Shown one piece after another: positions 7,142-12,446 of a DNA stretch of 12,446 nucleotides. Under the pieces are notes generated by a model. That model had not been told where the DNA came from. It saw only the letters and a program-made list of their open reading frames with translations, and did no database searches. The translations under genes were made by a program, and so were the position numbers. Each line of letters begins with the position of its first letter. The stretch's first letter is position 1. Source of the DNA: an uncultured Ruminococcus sp. (GTDB lineage: Bacteria > Bacillota > Clostridia > Oscillospirales > Ruminococcaceae); contig CAMWXM010000065.1 in NCBI GenBank assembly GCA_947178195.1, positions 1 to 12,446 of the forward strand, given 5' to 3'.

Positions 7142-7170
7142 ATTATACCACAAAAATATTCACGTTGCAA
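7142..7170 (-). promoter_or_regulatory. Sigma-A promoter for the leftward operon
   Basis: On the minus strand TTGCAA (7165-7170), a 17-bp spacer and TATAAT (7142-7147). A TGG directly upstream of the -10 adds an extended -10 element. Transcription would start near 7135 and run into the small membrane protein gene, the dehydrogenase and proBA. It lies just downstream of a terminator for the preceding minus-strand unit, so it starts a new transcript. Confidence 0.75.
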
Positions 7171-7240
7171 GTTTTTATAGATAATTTCATTATAAACGAT
7201 CTGATAACGTACTCTATAGCGGACAAATCATGCCTTCCGG

Positions 7241-7284
7241 TAAAAACAAAACCCGAAAATAACGCATACACGTCATTTTCGGGT
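7241..7284 (-). terminator. Terminator of the cupin/immunity-like gene cluster
   Basis: On the minus strand ACCCGAAAAT (7275-7284) pairs perfectly with ATTTTCGGGT (7251-7260), a 10-bp stem whose loop can add an ACG/CGT pairing. It is followed by TTTTGTTTTTAC. The plus strand lacks a U tract after the hairpin, so it works leftward. It ends the transcript that includes the frames at 7292-8869. Confidence 0.85.
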
Positions 7285-7291
7285 CATATTA

Positions 7292-7375
7292 TCATTTGTT
7301 ATTAATAGCAAATACAAATATAAACGGAACAACAATCAGAACTGCCGCTTTTTTGCCGTCGGAACAAAATATCAT
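7292..7375 (-). CDS. Possible 27-residue hydrophobic peptide
   Basis: An ATG frame encodes MIFCSDGKKAAVLIVVPF and continues with FVFAINNK-type residues, in effect one membrane segment with a short charged start. The stop lies 8 nt before the terminator stem and the ATG 17 nt after the preceding gene, a position expected of a last operon gene. Against it, no ribosome binding site is visible upstream and the frame is very short. Its base composition is less AT-rich than the neighbouring frames. It may be a real small membrane peptide, a gene remnant, or chance. Confidence 0.25.
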   Translation of the reverse strand: MIFCSDGKKAAVLIVVPFIFVFAINNK

Positions 7376-7392
7376 AGTGATACATTATTTGT

Positions 7393-7833
7393 TTAATGAA
7401 ATCTATTATATGCGTTTTTTAATATATTTTTCACTGACTCCTCCAATACATTTCTAATTTTTTTTACTTCCCATAATTCAGATAAACTTGAAAGCCATTC
7501 AATATCATGCTGTTTATTAGCTATCAAGATTGTTTTTTCTAAATCTTTTTTTAGCAATTCAGATTCAAATTGCTTTAATCTTTCTAAAATTGATAATGCT
7601 CCTGGCCAATTTATATCTTTTAACCATTCTAAAATCTTAATTAAATGTTTAGAAAGAACTTGATCGTTTTTACTAATTACGACCTTAGCGCAATTTTCCC
7701 AGGAATATTTGTAATGATCTGGTTGAATCCAATATTCTAAATTATCATCTTCTTTTGCTAAGTTTATAGCATTCATTTGAATTGTTTCATTTTGATTCCA
7801 ATTCATCATTTCAATAATTTCTTTTCTGTTCAC
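7393..7833 (-). CDS. DUF5071-like protein, probable immunity-type protein
   Basis: The 146 residues resemble DUF5071 proteins. Seen here: a start block EMMNWNQNETIQMNAINLAK (8-27), a WIQP segment (35-38), WENCAKVV (45-52), and the hallmark ILEWLKDINWPGALSILERL (67-86). The rest is helical and charged. Such short proteins often occur among immunity genes near contact-dependent or polymorphic toxins (general knowledge); the enzymatic role is unknown. Start: the frame is open to a TTG at 7866 without a ribosome binding site. I chose GTG at 7833 because AGGTG lies 5 nt upstream. An ATG at residue 9 or 10 is also possible. The gene is very AT-rich. It lies 132 nt after the DUF6881-like gene, with two palindromes in that gap. 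No toxin gene is adjacent. Confidence 0.72.
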   Translation of the reverse strand: MNRKEIIEMMNWNQNETIQMNAINLAKEDDNLEYWIQPDHYKYSWENCAKVVISKNDQVLSKHLIKILEWLKDINWPGALSILERLKQFESELLKKDLEKTILIANKQHDIEWLSSLSELWEVKKIRNVLEESVKNILKNAYNRFH

Positions 7834-7942
7834 AATATCACCTATTTTTTCTGTGTTGAATTCCAAAAATAAATATTTTAAGATGTATAATTTAAAAACA
7901 ACAAGTTTTGTTTACTAATATTGATTTTTATTTTTGATAGAC

Positions 7943-7968
7943 TTGTTAACAATAACAAAATTTTGTTA
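7943..7968. repeat. Two adjacent perfect palindromes in the gap between immunity-like genes
   Basis: TTGTTAACAA (7943-7952) is followed directly by the 16-bp perfect palindrome TAACAAAATTTTGTTA (7953-7968), which contains the stop codon of the DUF6881-like gene. The arms are too AT-rich and lack a following U run for a strong terminator. They could be an operator or a weak processing hairpin, or simply reflect the AT-rich composition. Confidence 0.4.
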
Positions 7969-8262
7969 ATTACCTTGAATTATTAATTTGAATTTTTGCA
8001 TTTTCCCAGATTTTTTCAAATTTTTGTTTAGATATTTTTTTTCAATGCATTCGTCCATATTATTTAATTCTTCAATAGTAGGATATATATCTGTTGCTAA
8101 AAATGCACCATTTACTTCAAAATTTTTATCCGCATATCCAACTATACCATTATAATATTTTTCGACAACTCTTATTTGGTTTCTCATTTCATCTAACTCC
8201 ATAATAAAAAGATTCGCTAATTCATCAATATTATGTTCTACAAAAACAGCCAAGTACTCCAT
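7966..8262 (-). CDS. DUF6881-like protein, probable immunity-type protein
   Basis: A 98-residue soluble protein. It matches my memory of DUF6881: a beta-type start MEYLAVFVEHN, then ELDEMRNQIRVVEKYYNGIV (22-41) running into GYA, and PTIEELNN (61-68), followed by a lysine-rich tail. Members of this family are frequently found in immunity gene clusters of polymorphic toxin loci (general knowledge). Start: an upstream in-frame ATG at 8310 would add 16 residues. I prefer 8262 because AGGAG lies about 8 nt upstream, and the preceding small frame ends at 8279, leaving just the ribosome binding site between. Very AT-rich, like the next gene. What toxin, if any, it neutralises cannot be seen in this window. 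Confidence 0.72.
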   Translation of the reverse strand: MEYLAVFVEHNIDELANLFIMELDEMRNQIRVVEKYYNGIVGYADKNFEVNGAFLATDIYPTIEELNNMDECIEKKYLNKNLKKSGKMQKFKLIIQGN

Positions 8263-8278
8263 TGATATTTCTCCTAAC

Positions 8279-8428
8279 TCAACCAACAACTTTTTCAATA
8301 CTAACAACATATATTAAGCAGTTTATTATTTGGAATATGAAAAATATGAACACTGTCTTTAAGATTTTTATTTGTAGAAAAGCTGTATAGTCAGATAACT
8401 TGAAGCTCGACAAAATATGTAATGTCAT
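8279..8428 (-). CDS. Possible 49-residue single-pass membrane peptide
   Basis: The ATG overlaps the stop of the preceding 44-codon frame (ATGA), and the frame runs MTLHILSSFKLSDYTAFLQ, then a hydrophobic helix TVFIFFIFQIINCLIYVV (25-42) and a short end. GGAG is only 2 nt before the ATG, closer than usual, although the upstream tract is purine-rich. It fills the space between the 44-codon frame and the DUF6881-like gene exactly. It might be a separate small gene, or the membrane part of one ancestral protein split from the upstream frame by a frameshift in the A-rich tract. Confidence 0.3.
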   Translation of the reverse strand: MTLHILSSFKLSDYTAFLQIKILKTVFIFFIFQIINCLIYVVSIEKVVG

Positions 8429-8559
8429 TTCTCCTTCTTTTTTCTTTTTATTCTCCTTATTCTTTTTAATTTTTTAAAATATCCTCCTATGCCCTCGATT
8501 ATTATAGTGCCAAAAAGTTCAACTATAAATTCAAATAGAAACTCCAGTATACATCCCAT
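8425..8559 (-). CDS. 44-residue amphipathic/polybasic small protein coupled to the cupin
   Basis: ATG follows the cupin stop by one nucleotide (TGATATG), with GGTGAT about 5 nt upstream as ribosome binding site. The peptide starts MGCILEFLFEFIVELFGTII (1-20), an alternating hydrophobic/Glu helix, continues IEGIGGYFKKLK, and ends in a dense basic tail (RIRRIKRKKKEK). This is a coherent amphipathic and polybasic protein rather than random translation. Its N-terminal pattern recalls small Firmicutes membrane proteins beginning LLELLFELxxE, but I cannot name a family. It may sit on the membrane surface. Toxin-like, chaperone-like and purely structural roles are all open. Confidence 0.5.
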   Translation of the reverse strand: MGCILEFLFEFIVELFGTIIIEGIGGYFKKLKRIRRIKRKKKEK

Positions 8560-8560
8560 A

Positions 8561-8869
8561 TCATATCACCGATATTCCGATCATAACAGTTTCTTCATCG
8601 CAATTATTCCAAACAGAGTGCGGAATTTTACCATTTACCAAAAAGCTTTCATTTTTCTTAACAATGACTGTTTCGTTATCCAATAATATTTTTGCTTCTC
8701 CCTGAGTAACGATAAACAAATGATTATGCTCGTGGGTATGCTTTGTTGTCGGCCCGCCGCCGTTTAAGGAAATATATGCAATAGAACCGTTAATTATTTT
8801 TCCGCATTCTCCAAAAAGCTTTTTAGCCTTAAATTCAACATGCTCCGGCGGTGTAATAAATTCATTCAT
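8561..8869 (-). CDS. Small single-domain cupin protein
   Basis: The 102-residue protein is a single cupin barrel. Motif 1 is GGGPTTKHTHEHNHLFIVTQ followed by GEA, with metal-ligand candidates H44, H46 and H50. Motif 2 is LVNGKIPHSVWNN with H84. This suits a metal-dependent sugar- or small-molecule-binding cupin, but the substrate cannot be deduced and no DNA-binding domain is attached. Start: the frame stays open to 8944, but that lies inside the promoter. The ATG at 8869 has AAAGGA 8 nt upstream. It is the first gene after a consensus promoter and is followed after 1 nt by the 44-codon frame. Composition is closer to the chromosome than the AT-rich genes downstream, so it may be the host gene next to which the cassette inserted. 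Confidence 0.88.
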   Translation of the reverse strand: MNEFITPPEHVEFKAKKLFGECGKIINGSIAYISLNGGGPTTKHTHEHNHLFIVTQGEAKILLDNETVIVKKNESFLVNGKIPHSVWNNCDEETVMIGISVI

Positions 8870-8915
8870 AATAATTTTCCTTTCAAAACCATAAGTTGTT
8901 GATTTGTATATACCT

Positions 8916-8944
8916 ATTATATATTGATAGTTGTGAATTGTCAA
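8916..8944 (-). promoter_or_regulatory. Consensus sigma-A promoter for the cupin operon
   Basis: On the minus strand a perfect TTGACA (8939-8944), 17-bp spacer and perfect TATAAT (8916-8921), about 47 nt upstream of the cupin ATG. Directly upstream of the -35, TAACAGT occurs twice on the plus strand (8949-8955 and 8962-8968, 13 bp apart) with a related TAACAAT at 8971-8977, a possible regulator site. Confidence 0.85.
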
Positions 8945-8996
8945 TAAATAACAGTCCTTTGTAACAGTATTAACAATTCTATTGTGATATTTGATT

Positions 8997-9107
8997 TTTC
9001 AACATCGTGTTGAATTCGGTGTTGAAAGATTTTTTATATTTTTATTTTACAAATAAAACCAGCGTATTTACGTTGTTTTTCCAAAATTAAAATGTTGAAA
9101 GGTTTTC
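8997..9107. repeat. TGTTGAAA repeat family in the divergent intergenic region
   Basis: The 310-bp region between the cupin promoter and the lipoprotein gene has no plausible gene. It holds TTCAACA-TCG-TGTTGAA (8998-9014), a perfect 7-bp inverted repeat. A further TGTTGAAAGATTTTT lies at 9020-9034, and TGTTGAAAGGTTTTC, matching it at 13 of 15 positions, at 9093-9107. Such a cluster between divergent genes suggests a shared operator. The first part followed by TTTTTT could also form a terminator-like hairpin on the plus strand, but no plus-strand gene precedes it. Confidence 0.5.
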
Positions 9108-9150
9108 ATGGTAATCTTAGAAAATAATTCCATAATACAACAATTTCAAA

Positions 9151-9179
9151 TTGCTTTAATGTTTTTTCACGGATAAAAT
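9151..9179 (+). promoter_or_regulatory. Candidate promoter for the lipoprotein gene
   Basis: TTGCTT (9151-9156), a 17-bp spacer and TAAAAT (9174-9179). The -10 matches five of six consensus bases, the -35 only its first three. It would give a leader of about 70 nt that includes an AT-rich imperfect inverted repeat around 9176-9205. Confidence 0.4.
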
Positions 9180-9255
9180 ATTATTTTCGGGTAAAAATAA
9201 TTTTGTATTGCAATATCACAAGCAGTGCAAATCATATTTGAAAGGAATGATATCA

Positions 9256-9561
9256 ATGAAAAAAATTTTGTCTGTGATTTTAGGTATGACTCTTGTTTGC
9301 TGCGGCCTTACAGCATGCGGCAATGACAAAAACAACAGCTCCGAAGCCGAAAAGGCTTCTGAAGCAAGAACAAATAATAATCATACAAATTATAATGATA
9401 CCTCAAGCAGCAATAATGTGATTGAGGAAATTGTAACCGATGCTGGAAACGTCGTTGATGATCTTGTATCCGAAGGTGAAAAAATTGTTGATGACGCAGG
9501 CTCGGCTCTTAACGGCTCAGACTCTTCTGCCGTATCGTCAACTACTAATAAAGCTCGCTGA
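9256..9561 (+). CDS. Small acidic lipoprotein, unknown function
   Basis: A 101-residue secreted lipoprotein. The signal peptide MKKILSVILGMTLVCCGLTAC has a good lipobox LTAC ending at C21, after which GNDKNNSSEAEKASEA begins. The mature part is a low-complexity Asn/Ser/Asp/Glu stretch. It is followed by a helical acidic segment NVIEEIVTDAGNVVDDLVSE, with the similar patterns GNVVDD and EKIVDDAG (about 65-80) hinting at a short internal repeat. I recognise no family. Start: AAAGGA lies 9 nt upstream of the ATG at 9256; the in-frame ATG at 9208 has no ribosome binding site and would bury the signal peptide. It is a lone gene, divergent from the cupin and convergent with the xyloglucanase. Probably anchored on the outside of the membrane. 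Confidence 0.85.
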   Translation: MKKILSVILGMTLVCCGLTACGNDKNNSSEAEKASEARTNNNHTNYNDTSSSNNVIEEIVTDAGNVVDDLVSEGEKIVDDAGSALNGSDSSAVSSTTNKAR

Positions 9562-9589
9562 TCTGACAGTTTTATAATTTAATTGGTAA

Positions 9590-9620
9590 AAAGAAAACTC
9601 CCTCAAAGGGAGCTTTCTTT
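9590..9620. terminator. Bidirectional terminator between lipoprotein and xyloglucanase genes
   Basis: CTCCCT (9598-9603), loop CAA, AGGGAG (9607-9612), extended by GAAA/TTTC after one mismatch. T-rich tracts flank both sides (CTTTCTTTATTT on plus, TTTTCTTTTTACC on minus). It sits between two convergent genes, 13 nt from the xyloglucanase stop codon, and serves both. Confidence 0.9.
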
Positions 9621-9625
9621 ATTTA

Positions 9626-12397
9626 TCACGGAGTGCCAAGTACGTCTTTTGTAATATTTTTCAGGTTGTACTCGTTAAGTCGCATTGTATCTGAGGTTGC
9701 AAGTGAACCGTCTTTCTTAACGTCAGCCTGAAGCTTAGCCTTGAGCTCCGATTCTTCATCGCCCTTGCCAAGTGGATATATTTCCTTGGAAAGCATATAT
9801 TTAGCAAGCTTTACAGTATCTGCACCTGTAACTGCTCCGTCAAGGTTTACATCGCCGTATATGAGATCCTTGATGTCGCCTGTCGGAAGTGTTTCAGTCG
9901 CACCTGTTGCCGGTGTTTCTGTAGTTGCTTCTGTTGGTTTATCTGTCGGTTTTTCTGTGGTAGCCTCTGTCGGCTTATCTGTTGGCTTTTCTGTAGTTGC
10001 TTCTGTTGGTTTTGGAGGTCTTGGAGAATCTGAAAGTCTTCCGTAAACAATACCACAGCCTACTGTTGACATATAAACCATACCGAATTCATTCATATCG
10101 CCCACTAAGAAGTTTCCGTTACCTGTTCCGCCGTAAAGATGGTCGGTATTAATGCAAACCCATGTTTTACCTGCGTCTGTTGAACGATAGATGCCTTCAG
10201 GGTCGCTGTCCTGAGGTTTGCCGTACATGAATAATGTATTTACTCCGCCTTCCTTTTCAGGCGCACCGTAAGCTACCGTCTTACAATAGAAAACATCAAG
10301 CTTTTCAACAGTTTTAGCACCGTTTGTAATTTGATACAAACCATTCCAGCCGGCTGCCGCAATAACGTTATCTTTTCCAAGATATGCAAGTCTGTTTGCA
10401 ACATCGCACTGGTCGTATGCACAGATAATCTGATTTGTAAATGTTTTACCGCCGTCGGTACTTATCATAAAGTCATACTGTGCATCGTCTAAAGTTGGTT
10501 CTTTTTTTGTCATGTCGCTTGCCCAGTATTCATTATATTTTGCAGTATATGCATAAACAACACTGTTATCTTCCTTATCAACTAAAATGCCGAAATCCTT
10601 AGTTCCAACTGTTCCTGAACTCTTTGACCATGTATCACCAAAGTCATCAGAATAAGAAACGCCTGATGCTGATGTGTGGAAAATTCTATATGTGTCATCA
10701 TCGATTTTCGCAATATCGCCTTTGCCGCCGCTTCCGCCGGAATCCTTCATTTCTGTCCAGCTCTTGCCGGCATCGGTTGAGTAATATCCCTTAGAGTCAT
10801 GTTCAGCAAATCTTACCATAACATCAGGATTTTGTGAACAATAAGCAATAACGCTTGTTGAACCCATGTTAGGTTGATGCTGAAGAGGAATTTTGTCAAC
10901 ATCTTCATGAACAAATCCGTCATAGTCGCCGATAGCGGAATAAGCTGCACCACCCGGAACTGAAACCATATCCAAAGCAACAACCTCTTCTACTCCGGAA
11001 GGGTCAAAATAAAACTGAACGCCCTTTTCTGCCCATGCATTATCGCAGGCAAACACACCGTTTCCTGATGTCATTAAAATTTTATCAGGATTTCTCGGAT
11101 CTATCAATATGCCGCTTCCCCAGTGGCAAGCTTTACCATAGATCCAGTCATAACCGTTTGTATCAATAGGGAGTGATACGAATTCCTTATGAGAGCCTTT
11201 TTCGTCGTAGATAGTTTCACCTTGACCGGGAGTGATATCCTCCCATGTAGCGCCGCCGTCTGTAGATCTGAAGAAATGATCGCCCCAACCGATACTTCCG
11301 TCAGTCCATTCTTCTTCATACCACTGATCTGACCATACGCCGCAAGTTCTTGCAAACAGCTTATTTGGGTCTTTTTTGTCAACTGTTATCATACCAATTG
11401 CATTTTCTACAGGTGAAATATTAGTTACCTTTCCGCTTGCTATATTGTATTTATAGGCTCCGCCTGCACCACCTGAAAATGCAAGACCTGCAATATAGGT
11501 GAAAAAGATATTTCCGTTATTATCGCTACTTATTGTTACAGGGTAATTTTCTGTTGGAAGGTCTGCGCTAAGTTCGGTAAATACATCCTTGTCAACATCG
11601 GCAACATGAATATTTGCTTCACCTACGACAGACGTACCTACATAAACCTTGCCACCTTCAATGTGAATAGACGCAACGCCGTTTTGCTGTGCATATCCCT
11701 GTTCAGCTTCTGTTGTTGCCGCTCTTACAGGATGATTATCCCAGAAAGGCCAGTTTACGGTATACTTATAATGTCCTAAATCATCATAACCCTTTACAGG
11801 ACTCCAAGTTTTACCGCCGTCTGTGGATTTAATAAGTGCGGAACTGCCGGAAGCAACATCGCCGCCTGCATATATCGTATCCGTATTATCAGGGTCTATT
11901 GCAATAGGTTCAGAACATTCTCTTCCGTCGCCGTTACCGTGAACCTGAATTAAATTGGTAACATCAATTCTTTCAAATGTTTTACAGCCGTCGGTTGTTT
12001 TAATAACCTCTGTTCTTGCACCTGAAAAATAAGCGCAGCCGCAAAGGAAATAAACAGTATCGTCATCGTTAGGGTCGATAGCCATACCTTTAACGCTTAA
12101 AAGTCCTTTATCAGCTTCATTGATAAAGCCAAAAAGCTGTTCCCATTCTTTGCTTTCATAATTATACTTATAAGCTCCGCCAACGTCTGTTCTAAGATAC
12201 ATTTCTTTTTGTCCTGTCACAATTCCTGAAACAAAACCGCCGCCGCCAATTTCGACCGTTCCCCAATCATATGTGTTGGATATATCTTTTGAATTATCTG
12301 CATAGGAAACCGGCATTGTGCCGACTATAGCCGTTGCCGCTGAAGCTGCGACCAAGCAGGAAGTAACAAAAGATATAATTTTTGTTTTTAGTTTCAT
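9626..12397 (-). CDS. GH74 xyloglucanase with C-terminal type I dockerin, cellulosomal
   Basis: A secreted endo-type hydrolase of xyloglucan, cleaving the beta-1,4-glucan backbone, and a probable cellulosome subunit. Domains in 923 residues: signal peptide (about 1-33, cut near SYA-DN); two seven-bladed propellers of GH74 (about 40-790); Thr/Pro linker (793-840); dockerin (about 846-915). The catalytic pair of the family is present as D71 (LRTDVGGAYKY) and D491 (YSAIGDYDGFVHEDV). Asp-box repeats recur at 134, 191, 378, 540, 583, 646 and 739 (S-T-D-G-G-K-T-W type). The dockerin has two calcium loops, GDVNLDGAVTGAD and ADVKKDGSLATSD, each followed by a helix. The dockerin would bind a scaffoldin cohesin. 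The ATG has AAGGAG 10 nt upstream. No promoter is visible before the window ends. Endo versus exo mode cannot be decided. Confidence 0.96.
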   Translation of the reverse strand: MKLKTKIISFVTSCLVAASAATAIVGTMPVSYADNSKDISNTYDWGTVEIGGGGFVSGIVTGQKEMYLRTDVGGAYKYNYESKEWEQLFGFINEADKGLLSVKGMAIDPNDDDTVYFLCGCAYFSGARTEVIKTTDGCKTFERIDVTNLIQVHGNGDGRECSEPIAIDPDNTDTIYAGGDVASGSSALIKSTDGGKTWSPVKGYDDLGHYKYTVNWPFWDNHPVRAATTEAEQGYAQQNGVASIHIEGGKVYVGTSVVGEANIHVADVDKDVFTELSADLPTENYPVTISSDNNGNIFFTYIAGLAFSGGAGGAYKYNIASGKVTNISPVENAIGMITVDKKDPNKLFARTCGVWSDQWYEEEWTDGSIGWGDHFFRSTDGGATWEDITPGQGETIYDEKGSHKEFVSLPIDTNGYDWIYGKACHWGSGILIDPRNPDKILMTSGNGVFACDNAWAEKGVQFYFDPSGVEEVVALDMVSVPGGAAYSAIGDYDGFVHEDVDKIPLQHQPNMGSTSVIAYCSQNPDVMVRFAEHDSKGYYSTDAGKSWTEMKDSGGSGGKGDIAKIDDDTYRIFHTSASGVSYSDDFGDTWSKSSGTVGTKDFGILVDKEDNSVVYAYTAKYNEYWASDMTKKEPTLDDAQYDFMISTDGGKTFTNQIICAYDQCDVANRLAYLGKDNVIAAAGWNGLYQITNGAKTVEKLDVFYCKTVAYGAPEKEGGVNTLFMYGKPQDSDPEGIYRSTDAGKTWVCINTDHLYGGTGNGNFLVGDMNEFGMVYMSTVGCGIVYGRLSDSPRPPKPTEATTEKPTDKPTEATTEKPTDKPTEATTETPATGATETLPTGDIKDLIYGDVNLDGAVTGADTVKLAKYMLSKEIYPLGKGDEESELKAKLQADVKKDGSLATSDTMRLNEYNLKNITKDVLGTP
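9921..10010 (-). repeat. 36-bp tandem repeat in the xyloglucanase linker, 2.5 copies
   Basis: Copies at 9921-9956 and 9957-9992, plus a half copy at 9993-10010, encode the 12-residue unit P-T-E-A-T-T-E-K-P-T-D-K between catalytic module and dockerin. The first and second copies differ only at scattered mostly synonymous positions, as in an older duplication. Thr/Pro-rich linkers of this type are flexible and often glycosylated in cellulosomal enzymes. Confidence 0.85.
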
Positions 12398-12446
12398 TCT
12401 TATCAGACTCCTTTTTAATTGATTTTTCCGTATATCAGTGCTCTGA

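Noticed and set aside
8870..8944. Upstream start for the cupin at 8944
   Set aside because: It would place the start codon inside a perfect promoter; the ATG at 8869 has AAAGGA.
8998..9035. TTCAACA/TGTTGAA hairpin followed by TTTTTT as a plus-strand terminator
   Set aside because: No plus-strand gene lies upstream; the cupin is on the other strand, so an operator is a better reading.
9208..9255. Upstream start for the lipoprotein at 9208
   Set aside because: It would put 16 residues in front of a standard lipoprotein signal peptide and has no ribosome binding site.
9741..10046. Plus-strand frame with repeated SVGFSVVASVGL
   Set aside because: Shadow of the 36-bp linker repeat in the xyloglucanase gene.
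1..12446. CRISPR arrays, tRNA or rRNA genes, insertion sequences, phage genes
   Set aside because: No spaced identical repeats, cloverleaf, transposase frame or terminal inverted repeats were seen on either strand.

Overview
The window looks like chromosome of a cellulosome-producing, low-GC Clostridia bacterium, most likely a Ruminococcus. The main reason is a secreted GH74 xyloglucanase with a Thr/Pro linker and a type I dockerin. Housekeeping genes have AAGGAG-type ribosome binding sites and sigma-A-like promoters. The genus is an inference; the enzyme families are read from the translated sequence.

Left part (1-7170, all minus strand). Transcription runs right to left from a good promoter at 7142-7170. 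It passes through a small three-helix membrane protein, a D-2-hydroxyacid dehydrogenase overlapping it by ATGA, proB and proA (glutamate to glutamate-5-semialdehyde, for proline), and an acidic single-pass membrane protein of unknown function. It then reaches a complete preQ0 gene set: queD, queE, folE and queC (queC runs off the left edge). Between the acidic protein and queD lies a leader with a 6-bp hairpin, an A-rich stretch and a perfect 10-bp terminator hairpin with a U tract, ending 12 nt before the queD start. The hairpin loop can also pair with the 5' arm of the terminator. The queuosine genes are therefore probably under transcription attenuation, with a preQ1-type riboswitch as the natural candidate.

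Middle part (7241-8944, minus strand). A consensus promoter (TTGACA, 17 bp, TATAAT) drives a small cupin. Tightly packed after it are two tiny open frames (44 and 49 codons, too short for usual gene callers), a protein resembling the DUF6881 family and one resembling DUF5071. Both families are linked to immunity genes of polymorphic toxins. A 27-codon hydrophobic frame and a strong terminator follow. Everything after the cupin is visibly more AT-rich than the flanks, which suggests an acquired accessory cassette. No toxin gene is present.

Right part (8945-12446). A 310-bp divergent intergenic region carries repeated TGTTGAAA/TTTCAACA motifs. A small acidic lipoprotein follows on the plus strand. 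A bidirectional terminator separates it from the convergent GH74-dockerin xyloglucanase gene, which fills the rest of the window.
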